Source: Dactylorhiza incarnata (taxonomy: Eukaryota > Streptophyta > Magnoliopsida > Asparagales > Orchidaceae). From it: a DNA stretch of 64,000 nucleotides. The notes under the pieces are model-generated. The model searched no databases and was not told the DNA's origin. It worked only from the letters and a program-made list of their open reading frames with translations. This document shows, one piece after another, positions 47,476 to 58,180 of this stretch. The translations under genes were made by a program, and so were the position numbers. Location: assembly GCA_033032865.1 (NCBI GenBank), contig JAWHQI010000276.1, forward strand, positions 1,240,001 through 1,304,000, read 5' to 3'. How positions within the stretch are numbered: position 1 is the first letter of the stretch; each line of letters opens with the position of its first letter.

Positions 47476-48710
47476 TGATATAGATTTTGCGGTTTTGAAA
47501 TTTATGCGAAGGTTAAAGATTTTTATCCAAAACTATATTCGATTAAGGCAAGTGTACCTTATCGTCTATAGTATAGGATATTTAGGAATATCAAGGTCGT
47601 ATTCCACGGGGCGCATTGATTACTTCTACTTCAAGGAAAATCACCATTATCTTATTGACGAAAATTGAGGTTTGTTTTTACTTAACTAAAATTAAAACTA
47701 ATTGCAAGCTAAATGAAAAGATCAGACATTGCATGAAAGGAAAGAGAAATTGACAATGCATGAAAGGAAGAAATTACTTAAGGAGAAAAAGAGAACATGA
47801 AAGAGGAAACAAATTTTTATTGAAAATCAAAAACGATTACAAGCCTTAATTTAAGAGTGCAAAGCTAAAGAAAATGAAGGTTACAAGATTAAGAAAACTA
47901 GTACATGAAAATTTTAAAACATTGCATGAAAGGAAATAAGAGAACATGAAAGCTAAAGGAAAGACATGAACAAGCACTTGAAAAACTCACTCTCAGCTCT
48001 AACAGCACCTCCCCCACTCCAAAATTCTGAACCCTGGACTCAAGGAGAACCTCTGAATTTATAGGCAAAAATTTCAAGTTACACGCCCTCGGTCACGGGC
48101 GTGACCTAGGGCGTGACTGCACTATTCACATCAGATCTGACAGCAGCGTGGGCTTTCTGGACGGCGCGGCGAAAAGCGGACATTACACGCCCGTGTAATG
48201 TTGGTCACGGGCGTGACTTTGGACGGCTGCATTAAATGCGGCGTGGGCTGGAATTCAGGGCGGCGGCGAAGCAGAGACCACGCGGGCAAGTTACGGCCGT
48301 GACATGTGGGTCACGGGCGTGACTTAGGTTGACTTCTCGACAGCATCTCCACGTCCCGTCAGCAGCCAGTCTGGGAAGATTCTAAAATTACACGCCCCTA
48401 GTCACGGGCGTGACACTAGGTCATGGGCATGACCGAGGGCGTGACTCGCTGTGGACTAGCTCAATTGACGTGGCATCGAGTCTGAACTGATCTTTATGTT
48501 ACACGCCCTTGGTCACGGGCGTGACTGAGGGCGTGTACTTGTCAATTTCTCCTATTTGTCCCAAAATTCTGCAAAAATTGAAAATAAGCTAAATTAGAAA
48601 TAGAATTTCAAAATAAACACTTATGACCTAGAAATGACATAAAAAAGGAAAATACAAATTAAATATTTACAAAATTTTCTATTAAAAAGTTATAAAAATA
48701 CTACTTATCA
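47476..48710 (-). repeat. Element G left LTR (3' LTR) with GTCACGGGCGTGAC repeats
   Basis: 1235 bp. Between 48085 and 48540 there are about ten copies of the words GTCACGGGCGTGAC, ACACGCCC and GGGCGTGAC, forming quasi-palindromes in both orientations, in a GC-rich patch inside an AT-rich LTR. The rest is non-coding. Confidence 0.93.
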
Positions 48711-50380
48711 AATACCCCCATACTTGAGGTGTTATTCCAGATCAAAAGTGTGAGACATAATTTATAAGACATCCTTAAAAAAATTTAATTTTAAACTAAA
48801 ATTTCATTTAAACCAAAAGTTAAGTTAAGAGTAAATTCAAGGGGGAGTTATGTCCTAAATTATGATGATGATTTGAAAAGATGAAAAAATGTTTAGGCAA
48901 GGACTTCTCAAGAAAATTAATTAGTTTGACAAAATTGTAGAAATTATAAAACTAAATTAAATTAAAATTATAAGAACTCTATCTTAAAAGAATCTTAAGG
49001 AAAAGTAAATTACTAAATATTGCTCTCTCCATAATTTTCAACTAAAACTAGAACAATGATAATTGGCTAAGGGGGATTTCATAAAATTTGGCATAAGAGA
49101 TATTTTTGAATGTAGGAAATGGAATTTATCCTCATCATGAAATTTCTTTTTTTTTTCTTTTTCTTTTTTCTCTTCTAATAAAAACCCAAAATGTATATGG
49201 TTTAGGAGTAATGAATTTTATCCTCTTACTCCATGCCATATAATCTTTTCAAATATTTTGGGTGCATATGTTTTAGTGAATAATGAATTTTATCCTCTTA
49301 TTCCCATGACATATGATCTTTTAAACTTCATCATTTTTTATGCCACAAAGGGGGTAAGGAAGGGAAATAAATCTAGCTAGCTTTAAATTATATTGAGAGC
49401 AAATTCTAGTAACATTAAATTTCCTAAGATCTACAAAGTTAGAAGAAAATATAATTGAAATTTAAAGAGGTTTAGGAAATTAACTACAAAATGAAGCCAT
49501 TTAAAAATAAAAAAAGTCATGCTAAATAAATTCTCTAATCAATTTAAAATCATAAGATGATTCTTAAATCAAGATTACCTCAAATTTAAAATTAACAAAC
49601 TATGATAAGCAAAAATTTAGCCAATTAAAAACATAAACATGCTTATAAACATTCTCAACTAGATTTCTAAGAAATCACAAAAACAACAAATAGGAGAGGT
49701 ATAAGATTTAAATTTTTTTGTATTTTAAGTTTTTTCATATATATTTTTTTGAATTTTGATATTATCTTTTTTTTTTTGGATTTTTGATAAGAACTAAACA
49801 AAAATAAATACTAAAAAGCTAACAATTTTTTTTGTTAATTCTTGGACTTCCCGAGGTATACCCCGTGAAGGGTTCTCACGGTACTAGGAGGTGAGATGGG
49901 GTGAGGTCCCATACGTCCCTTTCCAAGATTTAAATTTTTCTATTTTCTAAATTTTTTGAGTTTTTGGGTTTTACAAGTGCTAAAATAGAAGAAAACATAA
50001 GAAAATATAAATTTTTTTGTTTTAAAAATTTTCTAATTTAACAACTATTTACAAAGAACTATTTACACCCCCATACTTAAAGTTAAACATTGTCCCCAAT
50101 GTTTAAAACTAAGTCTGAAGTAAAAGAAAATAAAGTGCAAGACAACAAAAAGGAAATGCATGATAAAAGAGAAGGAAGAGAGAGAAAGGGCCTCCCTGAT
50201 TTTTTGAAGTTTGCGCGGGGAAGCGACGATTACCTACAAAATATGTTAAAGAACAAGAGAAACAATAAAAAGATAACTTTGGGGTGCCTCCCAAAAGCGC
50301 TTTGTTTAAGGTCGCGTAGCTTGACCCACTTGTCGATCATATTATAGGTTGAAATACAATCGAATCACTCTTTTCATTAG
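48711..50380 (-). other. Element G 3' non-coding region (env position), no gene
   Basis: It starts with the polypurine tract at 48711-48729 (sense AAGTATGGGGGTATT). The next 1.6 kb is very AT-rich with homopolymer runs, and contains two related stretches around 49195-49240 and 49255-49310 (GAATTTTATCCTCTTACTCC-like words). It has no credible ORF. The only GC-rich part is the module at 49833-49927. In complete Athila elements this space may hold an env-like gene; none remains here. Confidence 0.75.
49833..49927. repeat. Module in Athila G shared with Tekay D's LTRs
   Basis: Reads TTAATTCTTGGACTTCCCGA, then a hairpin CCGTGA-AGGGTTC-TCACGG, then GGTACTAGGAGG and CGTCCCTTTCC. Word order matches D's LTR at 11181-11275 over roughly 90 bp. 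The hairpin arms differ between G and D but pair in both. Confidence 0.6.
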
Positions 50381-51518
50381 TTAACTCTCCCGGAAGATAT
50401 AATTTAAGGCGGTGCCCGTTAACTTTGAAGGTACCTTTTTCGGGTGGGAAATTAAAATTGTCCCATAGGACCAAACCTCTTTAACAATAAAGGGTCCGGA
50501 CCATCGGGATTTTAGTTTTCCCAGAAAAAGGCGAAGGCGGGAATTATAAAGGAGGACGAGATCGCCCGGCGAAAAAGTTTTTGGAAATTGTATGTGCTTA
50601 TCGTGATAAAACTTTGTTCGCTCCTTATATAATTTATTGCTCTCATACGCATTCGCTCGCCACTCATCTAATTCGTTCATTTGGAATTTTCTTTGTTCTC
50701 CCGCTAGAGTGGAATCGAGGTTTAAAAATTTAAGCGCCCAAAATGCGCGGTCTTCTAATTCAACCGGAAGGTGGCAAGCCTTGCCATAAACCATTCGATA
50801 TGGTGTACAACCGATAGCGATCTTGTACGCCGTTCGATAGGCCCATAGCGCGTCATCGAGCTTTATTGCCCAATCCTTATGATTAATAGAAACTGTTTTT
50901 TCTAAAATCCGTTTTAATTCTCGATTAACAACTTCGACTTGGCGGCTCGTTTTGTGGGTGATATGCGGTGGATAATTTGTGTGTGACACCATATTTTGCT
51001 AAAATTTTTGTAAATTGACTATTGCAAAAATGGGTGCCCCGATCACTCACAATAGCGCGCGACATGCCATATCGAGAAAATAATTTTTTTAAAAAATTAA
51101 CGACGACTCGCGCATCATTGGTGGGGAGAGCTTGCGCCTCCTCCCACCTTGATACGTAGTCGACCGCCACTAGAATATATTTATTTGAAAAAGAGGGAGG
51201 GAGAGGACCAACAAAATCGATACCCCAAAGGTCAAAAATTTCGCATTCTAAGAAAATGTTTTGGGGCATCTCATCCCGGCGAGAGATGTTCCCCGACGGC
51301 TGGCAGCTATCGCAAGTACTCACAAGGGTGTGAGCATCTTTGAAGAGCGTGGGCCAATAAAAGCCCGCCTTCAGCGCCTTCCTCGCGGTTCGGTTCGAAT
51401 GATAATGACCACCGGTGGGTCCCTCATGACAATGACGTAAAATTTTAAAGTCTTCCTCAATTGAAACACATCTTCTCACAACCTGGTTTGCGCATACACG
51501 GAATAAAAAGGGGTCCTC
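50381..51518 (-). pseudogene. pol: Element G integrase
   Basis: Two open stretches: 50925-51479 with the zinc region ([27 protein letters not shown]) and catalytic core ([21 protein letters not shown]), and 50381-50992 with the C-terminal half ([58 protein letters not shown]). A frameshift near 50950 splits them just before the catalytic Glu region. The first stretch begins next to a stop near 51518. Typical Athila integrase wording. Confidence 0.9.
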
Positions 51519-52267
51519 TCAGAAGTAATTCTTTAAATCAGAAAAGAATTTCTTCTTTTGCTGACTCGAGAATTCTTTTGGCAGGACCCGGGCTACTAAA
51601 TAGTTAGCCAAATCCGCAAACCAGGGGGTAGAAGATGAATTAATAGTTTCGAGAGCTAGGAGGCGCTCTTCGGGAAATTTATCGTTAATGTCGGCCTCTA
51701 TTAATGCTTCCGAGGAGGGATTTTCTAAATGAGAAAGGTGATCGGCCGCCAAGTTTTCGGCTCCTCTTTTATCCCGGATCTCTAAGTCAAACTCCTGCAA
51801 GAGGAGGATCCATCTCAAAAGATGAGGCTTGGCGTCCGATTTACTCAAGAGATACCTAAGCGCGGAGTGATCTGTGAAGACGATAACTTTTGAGAGAGTG
51901 ATATACGACCTAAACTTATCGAAAGAGAAAACGATTGCTAGAAGTTCCTTCTCAGTTGTGGTGTAGTTTGCTTGTGCCGACGTGAGTGTTTTGCTCGCAT
52001 AATAGATCGGGTGAAAATACTTACTCACCCGTTGGCCTAAAATAGCACCAACCGCAATATCACTCGCGTCGCACATGATTTCAAAAGGGAGCGACCAATC
52101 TGGGGCAACTAGAATCGGGGAGTTTATAAGTTTCTCTTTGATAAGTTGAAAGGCTAAATTGCATTCATCGTTAAAAAGAAAAGATGTTTCTTTCTCGAGA
52201 AGATGGGTTAACGACTTTGTGATTTTGGAGAAATTTTGTATAAAGCATCGATAGAACCCCGCGTGGC
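51519..52267 (-). pseudogene. pol: Element G RNase H and connection
   Basis: 185 open codons (51519-52076): [80 protein letters not shown] and [13 protein letters not shown]. The connection (52077-52267: [19 protein letters not shown]) is in another frame than the RT because of a small indel near 52290. Confidence 0.9.
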
Positions 52268-55200
52268 CTAGGAAACTCCTAATATCTCATACATTTGTTG
52301 GAGGGGGAGCTTTTCAATTACTTCGATCTTGGCCCTATCGACCACGATCCCCTTGCCCGAAATTTTATGGCCAAGGACTAGTCCTTCCTTGACCATAAAA
52401 TGGCATTTTTCCCAATTAAGCGCTAAATTCGTTTCCTCACATCGCTGCAACACGCGCTCGAGATTTTTTAAATAGTTTTCAAATGAACTTCCGTATACGG
52501 AGAAGTCGTCCATAAATACTTCCATCACCTCCTCTACTAACTCGTCAAATATTGCCAGCATACATCTTTGGAATGTAGCTCGCGCGTTACAAAGACCGAA
52601 TGGCATCCTTCGATAAGCGAAGGTGCCAAAGGGACAAGTGAAAGTGGTTTTCTCTTGGTCGTCGGGCAAAATCAGGATTTGGAAGTATCCCGACAAACCA
52701 TCGAGAAAACAGTAGTAGGAGTGACCCGAGAGGCACTCTAAAATTTGGTCGATAAATGGTAGAGGGAAATGATCCTTACGGGTGGCATCATCTAGTTTCC
52801 GATAGTCGATGCACATCCGCCAACCCGTAACAGTACGGGTTGGGATCAATTCATTATTTTCGTTTGCAACTACCGTGACACCACCTTTCTTTGGCACGAC
52901 TTGTACTGGGCTAACCCAAGTACTATCTGATATCGGGTAGATGATTCCCGCGTCCAGAAGTTTTATAACTTCGGCCTTAAAGACTTCTTTCATGTTCGGG
53001 TTTAGTCGTCGTTGAGGCTGGACTGAGTTGCGGGAATTTTCTTCAAGAAAAATTTTATGAGTGCAGAAAGATGGGTTTATACCCTTAATATCCGACAATT
53101 GCCACTCAATTGCGTGGCGGTGCTTTCTTAAGACTATAGTCAACTCAGAAATTTCTGAGTTGCTAAGATCGGATGAAATGATGACAGGTAGCTTAGACTC
53201 TTTTTCCAAAAACAAATATTTAAGGTGAGGGGGGAGTTGTTTCAACTCTAATTCGGGTGGTTCTTCATAAGAAGTCTTGATTTTTAATTTTTCCAAAAGT
53301 AATGGTTCGGGTGGTGTGGGATGAGAAACTTCTTCTTCATCATAAAAGAGCTCTACGGGCTCGGAATCACTACTCGCCGATGAAACTAACTCGAGGGATG
53401 AATCGAACTCACTACACTCTTCTAAGTAAAAACCCGAATCGTCATTTTCTAGTGTGTTCTGCATCGAGGAATTTATTCCGAAGGTAACTTCATCGTCTCT
53501 AACCCGTAGGAGGAGCTTTCCGTTACTTACGTCTATAATAGCGCGGGAGGTGGCAAGGAAGGGGCGACCGAGTATGAGGGGTACTTCGGCATCCTCTTCG
53601 ATGTCAAGAATGACAAAAACCACCGGGAAGATGAATTTGTCAACCTTGTCAAGCACGTCCTCCACTATTCCTATCAGATATTTTAAAGAACGATCCTCTA
53701 ATTGGATACTCATTTGAGTGGGCCTTGGATTTCCTAGACCTAGCTTTTTGAACAAAGAAAACGACATAAGGTTGATGCTTGCTCCAAGATCCGCTAAGGC
53801 GTGTTTTACTAACGAATTGCCAAATAGACATGGGATGGAAAACCGTCCCGGGTCATTTGCTTTTTTAGGCAATTTGTTGAGTACAACCGCGGAGCATTCT
53901 GCGTTTAAAGAAATATGCGAAATATCTTCTAACTTTTTCTTATTGGAGAGCAACTCCTTAAAATATTTCGCATATTTAGGCATTTGTGAGATAGCCTCGC
54001 AGAAAGGTACATTAATATGGATTTGTTTTAAAACATCTAAAATTTTTTTATAATTTTTTTCGGCGCTTTCATTTTTAAATTTAGATGGATACGGAATATT
54101 AGAAGTAGGAGCGCGCGGATTTAAAATAGAAGTGTGCGGAGCTATCGTAGCGGGCAAATTTGAAGATGAATAAGTAGGAGGAGGAGGAGAGGAAATTACC
54201 TTGGGTTCATCCTGTTTTTGAACCACCTCCTTTCCGCTTCGGAGTGTAATCGCGTGGGCGCTCTCCTTTGGATTTTGCTCGGTATTCCCCGGTAGTGCTC
54301 CTTGTTGACGCTCATAAATCATCTTTGCGAGTTGGCCCACTTGATTCTCTAAATTTTTGATCGATCCGGTAAGGTTCCAGACGTTCGTTTCATTTGTAGC
54401 AACATATTTTGCAAAAACCTCTTCAAGCGGAGAGAGATTTTGCTGTTGCGGTGGAAAACTAGGTGGATTAAAATTTTGAGAAATCAAATTTGGAGGCGGA
54501 GTTAAGTTAAGAAGTTGATTAGGGGGAGGTTGATTTAAATTCATAGGACGCTGAGCATTTCCTTGGTTGCTCCATGAGAAATTCGGATAATTCCTATAAC
54601 CCGCATTGTATGTGTTGTTATACGGAGCGGTGTTGGGGTTATAGGAAGGCCGAGGCGGATTTCCCATGTAGTCAACATGTTCTTCAATTAACACGTTATT
54701 AGCCCAAGGAGGAGTGGAGGAGGAAGCAGACATCTCCGCCACTTGCTTTGTTAAGCGCTCAACTTGTAAAGCCAAATTCGCATTTGCGTCTATTTCAAAA
54801 ATTCTGTCCGGCTTATTAGGCCGCGCTTGGGGCATGTTCCATTGATACGCATTTGTGGCCATCTCTTCGAAAAGCTCATGAGCGGCGACCGGGGTTTTAT
54901 TATTTAATGTCCCCCCGGCGGCCGCTTCAATCATTTGCCTCATTTGGAGATTTAAGCCATTATAAAATATTTGCACTTGTTGCCAAGTGGCAAGTGCGTG
55001 GTGAGGGCATCGACGCAAAAGCTCCTTGAAGCGCTCCCATGTGTCATAGAGAGTCTCCGAGTCGATTTGCATGAACGACGCAATATCCGTGCGCAATTTA
55101 GCGGTCTTTGATGGCGGGAAATATTTATTGAGAATTTTTTCCGCCATTTCGGCCCATGTAGTGATGGATCCCCTAGGTAGGGAGCCCAGCTACTGCTTGG

Positions 55201-55660
55201 CCTTAGACCGCAAAGAAAAAGGAAAAAGACGTAATCGAATGGCGTCATCGGTGACGCCATTGATCTTAAAAGTGTCGCAAATTTCAAGAAAGTAAGAAAT
55301 ATGTGAATTTGGATCCTCGTCCGGTTGACCATCAAAGGTCACCGATTATTGCACCATTTGTATGATGCTGGACTTGATCTCAAAATTATTGTTCACCACC
55401 GTGGGGCGAACAATACTCGATTGTGTGCCTTCCAAATTCGGCCGCGCATAATAGGACATGGTCCGTTGCGCGTCCTCATCAAGATTTGGCTCGTTAAGAT
55501 TCGGAGGATTAAGATTATGATCCATATTCACTGTGCTAGTGTCCCTGATCGACTCTTCGGATTCTACTAGATTTCCCTAATCACGAGAATGGCGGTGCCT
55601 CAAAAGCGTTCGCTCGATCTCTGGATCAAAAGGAAGAATCGAAGTGCTGCCTTGGGTCAT
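52268..55660 (-). pseudogene. gag-pol: Element G gag-protease-reverse transcriptase
   Basis: ATG at 55660 (MTQGSTSILPFDPEIERTLL) leads a frame that holds three stops before 55150 and is then open for 959 codons to 52268. From 55147: Athila gag capsid (YFPPSKTAKLRTDIASFMQ, YNGLNLQMRQMIEAAAGG), a Pro/Asn-rich region, ITLRSGKEV, protease with DLGAS near codon 450 (HALADLGASINLMS) and LILGRPFLATSRAIIDV, then RT with CIDYRKLDDATRKDHFPLPF, YCFLDGLSGYFQI and VFMDDFSVYG near codon 877. Gag and Pol share one frame, so no frameshift signal is needed. A frameshift ends it at the RT-RNase H junction. Confidence 0.92.
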
Positions 55661-55794
55661 ACACTAAAAAGAGAAGAAAGGAAGAAAAACAAACTAAATT
55701 TTTTTTTCTTTTTGAAATTCAGAAAAAGCAAAATAAAATAAAAATAAGCATGATAAAATTAATAGCTATCCTCTTTTCAAAATATCTACGCAAA
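55661..55794 (-). other. Element G 5' leader
   Basis: About 135 bp of AT-rich sequence between the primer site and the gag ATG. Nothing else is seen. Confidence 0.6.
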
Positions 55795-55817
55795 GTCCCT
55801 GGCAACGACGCCAAAAA
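55795..55817 (-). other. Primer binding site of element G (tRNA-Asp type)
   Basis: The sense strand reads TTTGGCGTCGTTGCCAGGGA, close to TGGCGCCGTTGCCGGGGA, the site complementary to aspartate tRNA typical of Athila elements (established knowledge). Confidence 0.8.
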
Positions 55818-55819
55818 CT

Positions 55820-57052
55820 TGATATACATTTTACGGTTTTGAAATTTAAGCGAAGGTTAAAGATTTTTCTCCAAAACTATATTCGATTAAGGCAAGTGTA
55901 CCTTATCGTCTATAGTATAGGATATTTAGGAATATCAAGGTCGTATTCCACGGGGCGCGTTGATTACTTCTACTTCGAGGAAAATCACCATTATCTTATC
56001 GACGAAATTGAGGTTTGTTTTTACTTAACTAAAATTAAAACTAATTGCAAGCTAAATGAAAAGATCAAACAATGCATGAATGGAAAGAGAAATTGACATT
56101 GCATGAAAGGAAGAAATTACTTAAGGAGAAAAAGAGAACATGAAAGAGGAAACAAATTTTTATTGAAAATCAAAAACGATTACAAGCCTTAATTTAAGAG
56201 TGCAATGCTAAAGAAAATGAAGGTTACAAGCTTAAGAAAACTAGTACATGAAAATTTAAGAACATTGCATGAAAGGAAATAAGAGAACATGAAAGCTAAA
56301 GGAAAGACATGAACAAGCACTTGAAAAACTCACTCTCAGCTCTAACAGCACCTCCCCCACTCCAAAATTCTGAACCCTGGACTCAAGGAGAACCTCTGAA
56401 TTTATAGGCAAAAATTTCAAGTTACACGCCCTCGGTCACGGGCGTGACCTAGGGCATGACTGCACTATTCACATCGGATCCGACAGCGGCGTGGGCTTTC
56501 TGGACGGCGCGGCGAAAAGCGGACATTACATGCCCGTGTAATGTTGGTCACGGGCGTGACTTTGGACGGCTGCATTAAATGCGGCGTGGGCTGGAATTCG
56601 GCGCGGCGGCGAAGCAGAGAGCACGCGGGCAAGTCACGGCCGTGACATGTGGGTCACCGGCGTGACTTAGGTTGACTTCTCGACAGCATCTCCACGTCCC
56701 ATCAGCAGCCAGTCTGGGAAGATTCTAAAATTACACGCCCCTAGTCACGGGCGTGACACTGGGTCACGGACGTGACCGAGGGCGTGACTCGCTGTGGATT
56801 AGCTCAATTGACGCGGCATCGAGTCTGAACTGATCTTTAGGTTACACGCCCTTGGTCACGGGCGTGACTGAGGGCGTGTACTTGTCAATTTCTCCTATTT
56901 GTCCCAAAATTCTGCAAAAATTGAAAATAAGCTAAATTAGAAACAAAATTTCAAAATAAACAATTATGACCTAGAAATGACATAAAAAAGGAAAATACAA
57001 ATTAAATATTTACAAAATTTTCTATTAAAAGTTATAAAAATACTACTTATCA
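55820..57052 (-). repeat. Element G right LTR (5' LTR)
   Basis: 1233 bp, partner of 47476-48710, with the same GTCACGGGCGTGAC repeats at 56425-56880. Most of the visible differences from the left LTR are C/T or G/A, many at CpG. Confidence 0.93.
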
Positions 57053-57057
57053 TAGCA
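57053..57057. other. Target-site duplication TAGCA of element G (right copy)
   Basis: Exact copy of 47471-47475. Confidence 0.95.
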
Positions 57058-58180
57058 TTTACAGCCAAATATCTTAAAATAGTTAACCTTAGGCTTTTTA
57101 TTCTTGAGTAAATCATAGGGAGTTTTGCCCTTAAGTTTATGTATCAGGCTTCTATTCAACACATAATTTGCTGTGTTCACTGCCTCTGCCCAAAAAGAGA
57201 GTGGCAAGTTTGCATCAACAAGCAATGTGGTTGCTGATTGAATTAGGGTTCTATTTTTCCTTTCAGCTACCCCATTTTGTTGAGGAGTTCTAGGAGCAGA
57301 GAAACATTGCCTGATCCCTTCTTTTCCACAGAATTCTCTTATCAGAAGAGATTCAAACTCAGTTCCACGATCACTTCTGATCAATGCAACTAGAGTAGAG
57401 AAAGTCTGTTAGAACAATGAAGGTGTCAGACTTGTTCCTAAGAAAGAATACCCAAGTGAATCTTGAGAAGTCATCTACAATAACTAGAGAGTAATGCTTC
57501 CATCCTAGACTTTGTATTGCAGTAGGTCCAATAAGGTCTAAATGCAGTAAATACAAAATCCTAGGTGAATCACTCTTGGATAAAGATTTAAAACTACTTC
57601 TAGTTTGCTTACCTAATTGACAAGCCCTGCAGAGTCCTTCCTTCTTGTATGAACCAGAAGGCAGACCTATAACAAGATTGTCCTTAGAAAGCTTAGATAT
57701 AGTTCAAAGGTTAATATATCCTAGCCTTTTATGCCATAATTCATTTGTTTTACTTATAGAATTAAATAAACAAATATCAGAATTGGCAGAGTCAAAATTA
57801 ACTAAATAAATGTTTCCATGTCTAATACCAGATAACACATTTATATTTTTGTTATTGGTAATAAGACATAAGGAATGGTTAAAAGTTACCTAATAACCTT
57901 CATCACATAACTGGCTTATGCTGATGAGGTTGTGCTTGAGACCCTTGACATAAGATACCTCCTTGAAGGTAACTGCTCCAACTTTGATCTTCCCATATCC
58001 CTTGGTTTGTCCACAGTTGGAGTCTCCAAAGACCACCTTGGGTCCAAGCTTTGCCTTATAGTTGCTCAGGTTGGCATTGTTTCCTGTCATGTGCTTTGAA
58101 CATCCACTATCCAAATACCATTGTTCATTTTTGCTTGGATAGCCTTGTACCTGCAAAACAGAAAACATTCTACTTGTTCA
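57058..58180 (-). pseudogene. pol: Element C protease and integrase, right of G
   Basis: Sense order: protease with intact DSG (WYLDSGCSKHMTGNNANLSN, 58168-57890), zinc region with GLCRACQLGK near 57625 and several stops, integrase core (HYSLVIVDDFSRFTWVFFL near 57500; RSDRGTEFESLLIREFCGKE near 57380; TPQQNGVAERKNRTLI), then FWAEAVNTANYVLNRSLIHK and FGCKCY, where G cuts it. A frame break near 57400 is linked to a short deletion relative to A. An acceptor-like TTTTGCAGGTAC lies just upstream of the protease (58147-58160). Confidence 0.88.

Larger units (their letters stand above)
47476..57052 (-). mobile_element. Element G: Athila-type Ty3/gypsy inserted in C's integrase gene
   Basis: 9577 bp on the minus strand, with perfect TAGCA duplications and LTRs of 1235 bp (47476-48710) and 1233 bp (55820-57052), both TGATATA to CTTATCA. 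The tRNA-Asp-type primer site, gag wording and RT identify the Athila lineage of Ty3/gypsy. The two LTRs look about 95-97% alike by eye, so it is among the younger insertions. Gag-pol is broken by three stops and a few frameshifts. The region for the env-like ORF of Athila elements (48711-50380) has no ORF. Confidence 0.95.

Noticed and set aside
48085..48540. CRISPR-like or operator array in G's LTR
   Set aside because: Same words occur in both LTRs of a eukaryotic element, with uneven spacing.
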